A stretch of 64,000 nucleotides of DNA, from positions 562,598-626,597 of the forward strand of contig CAJJDN010000023.1 of the NCBI GenBank assembly GCA_905182985.1. Reading direction: 5' to 3'. The notes below the pieces were generated by a model. It was not told the origin of the DNA, did no database searches, and saw nothing but the letters and a program-made list of their open reading frames with translations. A program made the translations under genes and the position numbers. Every line of letters starts with the position of its first letter. The first letter of the stretch is position 1. The DNA comes from Paramecium sonneborni. Its lineage: Eukaryota > Ciliophora > Oligohymenophorea > Peniculida > Parameciidae. Below are positions 55,582 to 64,000 of this stretch, one piece after another.

Positions 55582-56940
55582 TCATATTTTTTTTTTCTTT
55601 TTTTTATTCTATTCAACAGCCATTTAATCTTTTATTTTTTCATTCGTTTATTATATCTGTTCATTATATTTTTCTCTCTTTATTAATGATAATTTTTCAT
55701 CTTGCAACATTTTTTCTTTTATTTGCTTCGCTAATTATTTATCTTCTTCCGCTTCTTTTTTTTTTGCTTCATCTCTTTATTGTTATTATCTTTTTAATTC
55801 ATCAGTCATTTCTTTTGTTTTTCTTTCCAAAGACTTTTTCTTTCTTTCTTCTTCTTTTCTTTACCTTTCTTCTTAATCTTTCATGTGTTTTTGACATTTT
55901 CTCTCTTCTTCCTTTATTCTATCTTGTAATTCTTTATCAACTGTTTATTAAAATCTATTGGCTATCCCTTCTATTTTATTTAATCTATCATTTTTTTCTT
56001 TTTCTCTTTATTCTTCTCTCTTTTTTAAAATTTCACTATTTTATTTCATTAACTTTCTATCTTCCTCCTTTTCTTTTTCTATCGCTTGCTTTTATTTTAC
56101 TTAATCATCATCATACTATTTTAAGACCTTTTACATTTCTAATTATTTTTCTAACTTCTTCTTCTTATCCTCTTCATCATCTATCTACATTTTTCTTAAA
56201 ACTAAGAATAATATTTATTATTATACCTTATGCAATTTCTTTTTATTCTTCGGCTATTCTTTGTTTTCTTTCTTTTTTTTCCATTTTTTTTAAATTTTCT
56301 AAGTAAACATTCACTTATTATAGTTCTTCCTTTTTTTATTTAAATTTTATTTCTTTATTCTATCTTGAAAGCTCCTCTTACTTTTTAATCAATTATTTTT
56401 GCTATTCTGCAAATCTTACATCAGATTATTTTTCATCATCTTTTTCTTTCAATTTTCTTAACTTAATTTCACATAATTGCTTTCTTAATTCTTCTTATTA
56501 TTATGCTAACATTTTAAGTTTTTTTTCATCCTCCTATTTTTACTTTAAATCTTATTCTTTAGCATATTAACCCCATTTTAAAGAATCAACTTCATAAGCT
56601 GATTTACCATGCTAATTTAAAATAATTAAAATACATGACTAGAAGGTTTTTCAGTAAATTATACATTTTAGTTTGATGGATCTTTAGCTTTTTCAATTAT
56701 TTTTTCTGTTTTTTAAAGTACAGTTTATGGTAGAGATTAAACTGCTTTATCTTCAGAGTAAATTTGCTATTATTTTGAGGTTTTAGTTTTCTTTTCACTT
56801 TATGCAGTTTCACCTTTTAATTCTTTAATGATATAATCTAACATTTCTTAGTTTTGAGGATTATTTCCATAAATATCAACAAATTTCTTTTCTAGATTAC
56901 TTTTTATTCTTGTTATATTAGGTACTTTGGCAGAAGACAT
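55582..56940 (-). CDS. Long charged coiled-coil protein
   Basis: ATG 56940 starts MSSAKVPNITRIKSNLEKKF. After a Ser/Lys N-terminal region and a 23-nt intron, HHGKSAYEVDSLKWGQYAKE leads into a ~330-residue Lys/Glu/Gln/Arg coiled coil (KMLAQQQEELRKQLCEIKLR; ERKQRIAEEQKEIAQ; EEERKCQKHMKDQEERQRK), with a further 25-nt intron, ending EQNKKKKKKI at TGA 55582-55584. Composition is like the ciliary/TPH-type protein at 36315 and shares an N-terminal helical module followed by the coil. The 254-codon plus-strand ORF at 55542 is the antisense shadow (all Phe/Leu/Ser). Confidence 0.75.
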
Positions 56941-57055
56941 TTATTCAATAAGTTTATTTTATATGAAATAAATAATTATTAATAATTTGCAATCAAAGTA
57001 TAATATAATAATAGAAGATATAATATAGAGATAAAATCTTTAAAAATTATAATTT

Positions 57056-57894
57056 TCAACGTTTAATATTAATGAGATTCTTAATTTTAGTTAGACTATC
57101 TTTAACACTTGAGAAATATTATATCATTCTATTTCTCATTTATTCAGCTTCTTCTAAATTCATGTTTTCATGTACATCAAATTATTGTGTTGAAAATCTT
57201 TGATTAGGATTTCTTTTCATTTATGAGTCAACTTCTCTGTTTATTTAAGCAATTTACTTAGCAAACATCATTTCAGATTCACTATTTTTAATATTGATTT
57301 TTGGAGTCGTAACTTAATTTGAACGTTCCCAAATTTCAGGTAATTTTTGAATAGATTTTGATTTAATTTAAATATTTGGCAGATGTCTATTAAGGGGATT
57401 AGGATCATAAATTCCTATTGCCGGGATTTGTGATGTTAAAGTCTTAGTACTTCTACTAATTAGTTAATGTTTATGATTTAATCCTTTCTATTGCTTTCTC
57501 ATTTATTATCCTTTCTCAACTGATGTATGATTTAATGTATAAGATTTGACATCTATTGTTTTATGTAATTCATCAATCTTATTATTTGTAGGTATTAATG
57601 TAACATACTTTGTGATTGGATCATATTTTGGTGTGTCTAATTCTGTATTTAATTTTGATTTGATTATTGTATCTGCTAACAGAGAATTAACTTACTCGTT
57701 GGTTTTGTATTTGACAGTCTTCTAATTTTAATTTAAGGAATTAATTTCACCATTTGTTAATTTTCCTACTTAATTCCTTTCAAACATAAAAGGTACAAAT
57801 CTGCCTTCTGTTGAATAGAAATTTTCAGGTTTATCTCCGAAAGGATAATAATTAGATCCATTGTGTAAGAAATTCAATATTGTTGTCTTTTACA
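57056..57894 (-). CDS. Hypothetical protein, about 280 aa
   Basis: ATG 57894 starts MQKTTILNFLHNGSNYYPFG. The frame stays open under the ciliate code to TGA at about 57056. The sequence is polar with few hydrophobic stretches: PKYDPITKYVTLIPTNNKID, LISRSTKTLTSQIPAIGIYD, LPEIWERSNQVTTPKINIKN and a C-terminal helix EEAEQMRNRMIQYFSSVKDS. No known family is recognised. It is divergent from the Pol alpha subunit gene with a 190-bp shared upstream region. The span is not an exact multiple of three in my count, so a small intron or a coordinate slip of one is possible. Confidence 0.6.
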
Positions 57895-58084
57895 TAATTA
57901 ATAATATAACAATAAAACTATAATCTAGATTACTTTAATAAAAACTACTATTACTGTATTAAATTTATGAATATGTTGTGCTTTCTATTTTATTTTAGCT
58001 TTTTCCAAATAAATCTATTTTATTTATTGAATATATTTTAAAAAATTGCGCCATAAATTAAATTAGTATTATTTGATATTGATA

Positions 58085-59546
58085 ATGGAAGTCAATGTGG
58101 AAGAAATATACAATTTCAGTTCAGCTGAACAAAATATATATCTAGAAAAATTAAAAAAGATTTAACAATTTGAGAATTCTAATTAAATGATTGTTGAAAA
58201 TGATGATGATGATTTTATTAATAAAGCAGACACTTTCAATAAAGAATGGCCAGATTTTACTCAAAGTTAATAATCATATTCTAGAAAAATATTCATCAAA
58301 TATGAAACTGATAATTCTCTTAAGGAAATGTTTTCTTCAACTTTATAAAAAAAGAAAGTAAGCATAACCTAAAGAATATAAAAATTAGAAGCCGATTATA
58401 GAGAATGGGAATAATTGAATAAAAAAGAACCTGAACCTAATCTATTGTTTGGTAGAATTCTAAGATTTGAATCTGTATCAGATTAAAACTAAACATAAAC
58501 TTAAAGTACCTAAAAAATATTGAAACATGAAAAAACTCTCTTTTTAGATTTCAAAGAAGATTCAAAACCTAAAGCTTTAAATTTATAATCAATTGAAAAT
58601 CATGGAGCATATTTATTTCCAGGTAAAATAGTTGGAGCAGTTGTATCTCAAATAACTGAATAAGAGATTGTAGTTAAAAATTTTATTTCTCTCTATCCTA
58701 ATAATTCTATGGCAGAGGAGTAATAAAATTTTAAGGATTATAAAATTTAATAAAGAAGTGATTCGATTGTGATGGTAATAGCAGTTGGACCTTTTGAAAA
58801 AGAAGGTAAATTTGGTTATACAGGATTATTTCATTTAATAGAGAAAATAAAGAAAAAATAAATATCATGCGATATTCTTATGCTATTAGGTCCTATCATA
58901 GATGTTAATAACTAAGAAAATTTGGATAAGTATGAGTACGAGGTATAATTTATTTAATATTGTGAAGTTTGAAGAATTTTTTTAAGTGATTATGCAAGCA
59001 ATAATAAAAGAACTTCCAAGGGTTTAAATTATTGTAGTTAATTCAACCAAAGAAATAAATAGCTTTCATCCAGTTCCTTAACCTCCTCTCAATATTAAAG
59101 TAGAACAATAGAAAAGGAAAGTTGAAAACTTAATGTTTGTAGGAAATCCTTGTATATTATAAATTGAAGATATGACTATTGGAATTATTAATGAAGAAGT
59201 GATTTCTGAAATTAATTCTGCTTCAGAAAAAATTGGAGATCAGAAATTAAATAAAATTGATTTGGCTTTAAACTAACTAATAGAATAAAGAAGTTTTGTC
59301 CCCATAAATCCTACCAAATTTCCATGTGATTTTACAAAATAAGAATTTCTAGATTTTGATCAATGTCCAGATGTAATTATAACTCCATCACATTTTACAT
59401 AATCAGCAAAATTAATCAATTAAACAGTCTTTGTTAATCCTCAGTTTTTCTAACCTGCATAATAATATGCTATTGTAACTTTTAATGGTAATAATGAATT
59501 AGAAGTAATACCCTAAAAAATAAGGGTTGATTTCGGAAGACTTTGA
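58085..59546 (+). CDS. POLA2: DNA polymerase alpha subunit B
   Basis: ATG 58085 starts MEVNVEEIYNFSSAEQNIYL. After a disordered region, the OB-fold part begins near LLFGRILRFESVSDQ and GAYLFPGKIVGAVVSQITEQ. The calcineurin-like, catalytically inactive phosphoesterase core follows: VMVIAVGPFEKEG, CDILMLLGPIIDVNNQENL, FVGNPCILQIEDMTIGIINE, then the family end QRSFVPINPTK, CPDVIITPSHFTQ and TVFVNPQFFQ with YAIVTFNG. The His/Asp metal ligands of true phosphoesterases are replaced (for example LLGPIID), as known for B subunits. It would tether primase-Pol alpha at origins. One 25-nt intron (after KYEYE). About 475 aa. Confidence 0.85.
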
Positions 59547-59639
59547 ATAAAATCAAATTAAAATTTTAATGCATTATTAGATATAATAATTATTTTAATA
59601 TGATTTCATAAAAAAATTTATAAATATATATAAGTTGAT

Positions 59640-60946
59640 TCAATCTCCTTTGGGTATATCCGTTCCTTCTTCTTGAGATTATTTTTAAAAAGAAACTTAA
59701 GAATCTTGCTTTTATTATTATTATTATTATTATTTTTTCATTGTTAATTTAGTTTAGATATTTTAGTTTTACAGTATTTATTTAAGCTATTCAAAATCTT
59801 CATCATCCCCATCACTATCTCCTTATCTTCCTGCTCTATGAGTTTTTATAGTATTATCTTTTCTTGGTAATTTACTTAAATCAATTCTAGTATCTAGAGC
59901 AATCTAAGATTTGGATCCTCTACTTGATATTTATGGTTTTAATGCAGCTCTATCTGTATGATTTCCCAAATTTAATTTTTATTTTAACATGAACTCTTCA
60001 ATTTATTTATGAACAGGTTTATTAACATCAAACCATTTAGGTTATTTAATAACATTGTCTCTATCGAAATGTTTACGATATTTATAAAGATCTGAAATTG
60101 AGTTTCTGATTTAAAACAATTATAAATAAAGTTCATAAAACTAGAGACAAATGTGAGTAGCTAGATGTCTATAATAATCTAAGAGTTGTAAAATCTATTT
60201 ATTTTTTATATAATTAAATTACTTCTTTACTTAGAAAATTGTAGAATACTATAATATCAGACCAATAAACCAAGACGATTTCTTTTAAAAGCATATCTTC
60301 AGGAACCATTTATAGAGCTTATTTTAAGATCTCCATTTATCCCAATCCACTATTAACCTTTAATTTTTAATTTAAAGAATTACCAAATTACTAATCTTGA
60401 AGAGCCAAAGTAATTTAGTTTAAATATCTATGAACTTTTATCCTTCTTAAAACAAAGGATATTGTTACACTTTACATGCATGAAAAACTTAAATATTTAC
60501 AGCAAGTTTTTGCAAATATTAGAAGTAACTTAATTAAATATTTGCAGAAAGCCATTCCTCTTTTTATGAGCTTGTTTTAACCAGCTATGGAGATTTTCTA
60601 TTCATCAAAGCATTGAATTTCTAATTTAAGAAATGGTCAGCAAAGTCAATACCCAATTAAAATTCATGTAGCATTAAGTGACATGTTAACAACACTTTAT
60701 TTCTTATTGTATAAGAATTTGCAAATTCCCTAAATAATTATAAATTAAATATTACTATTCACTGGTTAAGGTAAAGTATTATTCTATATAATAAGAAGGG
60801 GCTTTGGTTATAAATTCTGAATGATTATTCTCAAAGCAAGAAATTAGGAACAATAGATCATCTAATAAAATTTCATCAGATTAGCTAAGTAGGGATGAGT
60901 TTGCTACTCTCTTTTGAAAAGGTGGTCTATTCTTAAAATACCCCAT
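59640..60946 (-). CDS. Unrecognised helical protein with acidic/Gln-rich tail
   Basis: ATG 60946 (MGYFKNRPPFQKRVANSSLL) starts a helical protein of about 400 residues, with introns of roughly 33, 34 and 28 nt. Segments include SQSDEILLDDLLFLISCFEN, MEILKQALQMVPEDMLLKEI, LVYWSDIIVFYNFLSKE and LLDYYRHLATHICLQFYELY. The C-terminal third is polar (RKHFDRDNVIKQPKWFDVN; QGDSDGDDEDFEQ) and ends with a Gln run and EEGTDIPKGD. The helical repeats suggest a scaffold, but I cannot name the family. It lies 56 bp from the PPIP5K stop in the same direction; its start is not certain. Confidence 0.55.
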
Positions 60947-61002
60947 AAATTTATTGATCATTATTTAATTTATGTTATTCTAATTATATTATATAGATCA
61001 TA

Positions 61003-64000
61003 TCATAAAGATTGAACATCTTCTCCAAAAGCACAGTCAATTATTTGATTTAAGAACTCTTCTAGTTAATCCAATCTTAATGATTAATTAATGTGAATAT
61101 TTTCACTTTTGGGTAGCATATTTTTATCTATTGGAAATTACATTTGAATTCCATCAGAAACACTTAATTCAATTCTAAATCTATTAGGATCTTCTTTTTC
61201 AGAAGATAAATCTTCGTAAAGCTTTATCACTATATTTGATAGATATTAAAGCATCAATATTTTTTACAATTATTTTTATTTGAATTCATCTTCTATTAAG
61301 TAATGTCCTAAACCATAGTATAGAATATTAAATAAAGAGTATAAGTGAGAAGCAGATGTAAAATATAATCGAGTTCTAACATGTCTCCATGGACTATTTA
61401 AATCGCTATCATCAGTTTATCTAAACTTCCAATAATCTTCTTCTTATTGTTAATTTTTTGATTCTGGTTTGTTCCACCATAAAAGATCTTATTTAATTTT
61501 ATTACATAAAGGACCTACAACACGTTTAGCAATAGATAATTTTTATTTAGTGGTAATTCCATATTCAAATGGTACCATAAATTGACTGAGTAATTCAGCC
61601 AAACAATAAAACTCTTTAGAATTTTCATAAAATTATAATTTATCCTAGTTATGAAGCATATCGTATTTAACACTATCATAAATATCTGGAATTTTAGAAA
61701 TATTGAATGTGTCTTTTTATAAAAAATCATATTCTAATTTATACCATCTTTTAAAGAATAAAGTAAGATTTTCAGATTCAAACATGGATTAAGCTCCTTG
61801 TTCCATATCACTTGGAGCAATATAATAGTTTTTATCCAAATGGATGTGATGTCTAATTAGTTTATTCTAAAATTACCTTATATTTTTGGTTAATTAATTG
61901 ATGAAAGTATGTAATTAAATAAGCATCTATTTGGGACACTTAAACTTGCTAATTAAATCATGTTAAGTTTAAGTCATATTAAAATCAGGAAAATATTTAT
62001 AAATCTAAATAAGCATATCTTCGTCACTAGTTAACATTTTTTATAGGATATTTTTGATTTCAACTTCTTCTTCAATTTCTAAATTATTGCAATCTAATAA
62101 TTCTTATGCAACTTCATTTTTTTAAACCATAGTTGCTAATATAGGAGTTACTTCTCCTTCATATCCAAGTAATCCTTTAAGGAAAGCTGCAGCTGTATAC
62201 TAACATCTACCCTCATCTGAAGAGAATGTTTTTAAATCATGTCTATAAGTGGAATGTAATCTAAGTAATCCATCTTTTTCAGTAGGATACATATCATGTC
62301 TAAAAACTTTACCTAAACTAACAGCATGTTCTTCTCCTAATGATGTTAATTCTCCTCCCCATTTTAAAATTAATAATACTTCAACTGGAAAATCAAGCAC
62401 CGAACCATTTTTATCCATTTTTTACATTTTTAATGGTTTTATTTACACTTTTCTATTTATGCCTTCAAAATGTCCTCCTAATTCTAAAACTGATTTCATT
62501 TAAAGAAGTTTAATTATATTATCATCCCTACAATTAGTCTTACCTATATATTCTCTTGTTAAATTAAGTAATTTTAATAATTATTTTGGATGCTTTAATT
62601 TAATTTCTTTAGACGGATCAGGCACTTCATCAAAAAATGAAAGAAACAATTAATTTGTAGATCTCATTTTCATTTTTTATTTAGGTGTTCGATCACCATG
62701 TCTAAATACTGCAACAACTGATCTTAATTCTGAATTCTATTCTTTTCCATCTAAATCTTTTGAACTAGGTCTAAATGAGTTTTTATAGAATCCTTTAACT
62801 AAATTGATATCATAAATTTATTTCTATAGTAAAGTTGGTCTTAATTTAGCTAATATCATATTCTATAAAATGGTTGCACAATCTGAATAATATTTAGCAT
62901 TTCCCTTAACAAATGACCATCCATTTACATCACAAACATATGATTTATTATTACTTCTTAATAAATCGAATCCACAAATATTTTATCCAAATATATTCAC
63001 AATCTTAATAGCCATCATTTTTTCTTCCATTGTTAAACAAACTGGATATCTCATTTCCTTACCATTTTAAGATCTAACAACTTTTCCATCCAATACTGGA
63101 CTTTTTCTTGCTTCTGCATGTGCATAAAATTCACCTACTGTATAAACTTTTATGTCAAATCCATTTGTTGGTAGAAATACCTCATAAATATAGTTTTCAT
63201 TATCATTCCTAATGCTATTCTATGTTGGATCAAATATACTACTTTAATTTCCAACCTTTCTAAACAACTTTTTACATCCACCTCCATCTCTGGAATTATA
63301 ATAAATGTAAATGTTGTGGTCTTCAGCATCAAAAGGCTTTTCTACAAATGGTTTAACTAATTTCTATCCATTAATTAATAAATAATCATCACATTCCTCA
63401 ATCTTTGTAATTTAAGGATCTTTATTATCCTTTTTTATATCAATGACTGCTTATAAAGATCTAGCATCATAAGATCTCATTCCTTATTTCATTTTATTTT
63501 TATTTTTATCCTTATCTTCTATTGCATCCTATCTTGAAGGTAATAATAATTCCTATAATTATTTTGCTGTCTAAACAGATTTTATATGTTAAGAAGAGTC
63601 TTCATTTTATAAAAAACTTATAACACTATCCACATTGTCTTCCTCCTCAATTATTTCTTATTGAGTCTTACTTGGCTTAAACTTTTTCTCAATTTCTTTT
63701 CTATTATAATCATCTATAATATATTTGTTAGGATTTTTAAACACAAAATAATGTTTAGGAACTGAAACTTTATTTTTCTTTAATAATGTATATACTCTCT
63801 CCCTATCCCATAATAGTTGCTGTTTCTTAAGATCATTTATAATAAATGGCTTTCTAAAATCAGCATAAGCAATGGCTTTATTCAAAGGAAATCCATCTGA
63901 ATAAAAACTTATTAAAGTTTCCACTATAGGCCATGATTCAATTGGGTCTTCAAGTATCATTTATTCTGGGAATATCTCAATTTTAAAAAACTCTGGATTT
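61003..64000 (-). CDS. Diphosphoinositol pentakisphosphate kinase (PPIP5K/VIP1), N-terminus beyond the right edge
   Basis: The gene enters from the right edge, already inside the ATP-grasp kinase domain: [79 protein letters not shown] and [20 protein letters not shown]. The histidine-phosphatase domain follows with [30 protein letters not shown] and [19 protein letters not shown]. This two-domain order is unique to PPIP5K, which makes 1-InsP7/InsP8 and also removes the phosphate. The phosphatase RHGDR and a later SDG-type motif (VSDGIQMQF) are intact. The stop is TGA 61003-61005 (EDVQSL). Several short introns are needed. At least 900 residues lie in the window. Confidence 0.93.

Noticed and set aside
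55542..56306. 254-codon plus-strand ORF, the longest in the standard-code track
   Set aside because: It is almost all Phe, Leu, Ser and Ile and lies antisense to a Lys/Glu/Gln coiled-coil gene; AT-rich coiled-coil coding reads this way on the other strand.
1..64000. CRISPR arrays, tRNA/rRNA genes, bacterial operons, telomeric repeats
   Set aside because: None was found: no spaced direct repeats, no cloverleaf candidates, no CCCCAA/CCCAAA runs, and genes are eukaryotic with introns.

Overview
The window reads as a piece of a ciliate somatic (macronuclear) genome, almost certainly Paramecium or a close relative. Three things in the sequence show this. (1) Long open reading frames appear only when TAA and TAG are read as glutamine and TGA is the sole stop. 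Recognisable proteins (Rab GTPase, P4-ATPase, ALA synthase, NAD kinase, Polo kinase, SWI/SNF ATPase, PPIP5K and others) are broken everywhere under the standard code and intact under the ciliate code. (2) Conserved frames are interrupted by tiny GT..AG introns, mostly 20-34 nt, usually beginning GTA and ending TAG or AAG. (3) The DNA is very AT-rich and gene-dense, with intergenic gaps often of 30-100 bp. No telomeric repeats, tRNA, rRNA, transposon or CRISPR array was seen. The species cannot be named from the sequence alone.

Layout, left to right. 1-9.3 kb: alveolin (edge-truncated), a RING/chromo-barrel protein, several coiled-coil proteins, a small Tim chaperone and a four-TM membrane protein. 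9.4-17 kb: an EF-hand protein, a PH-like/CAMK-type kinase, NAD kinase, two coiled-coil proteins and a MORN-repeat protein. 17-23.4 kb: a MORN relic, a peroxisomal-type SDR, a PHD-finger protein, an exportin-like fragment, a Rab GTPase and an RCC1-repeat protein. 23.4-30 kb: ALA synthase, a P4-ATPase (phospholipid flippase) and a Vma12-like V-ATPase assembly factor. 30-38 kb: unassigned proteins, an SH3-domain protein lying across an apparent assembly duplication, and a ciliary-type coiled-coil protein. 38.5-45.3 kb: a Brahma/SNF2 ATPase, a U2AF large subunit and a Polo-like kinase. 46-48.4 kb: ribosomal protein eS10, present twice because of a second apparent assembly duplication. 48.5-57.9 kb: a decayed gene, coiled-coil proteins, a voltage-sensor/cyclic-nucleotide phosphodiesterase fusion, a divergent kinesin and a CK1-type kinase. 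58-64 kb: DNA polymerase alpha subunit B, an unrecognised protein and the diphosphoinositol kinase PPIP5K (edge-truncated).

There is no operon or pathway cluster. Themes recur, though: cortex and cilia (alveolin, MORN, coiled coils, kinesin), membrane traffic (Rab, P4-ATPase, Vma12), signalling by kinases and cyclic nucleotides, and nuclear functions (SNF2, U2AF, Pol alpha, PHD). The most striking single gene is at 50407-52477, where a four-helix voltage-sensor-like domain is fused to a class I cyclic-nucleotide phosphodiesterase.

Two ~1.1-1.2 kb direct duplications flank single N bases (34040 and 47172). They look like unmerged contig overlaps rather than biology. Most exon/intron structures below were worked out by hand; intron boundaries and start codons are inferences, and coordinates may be off by a few bases.
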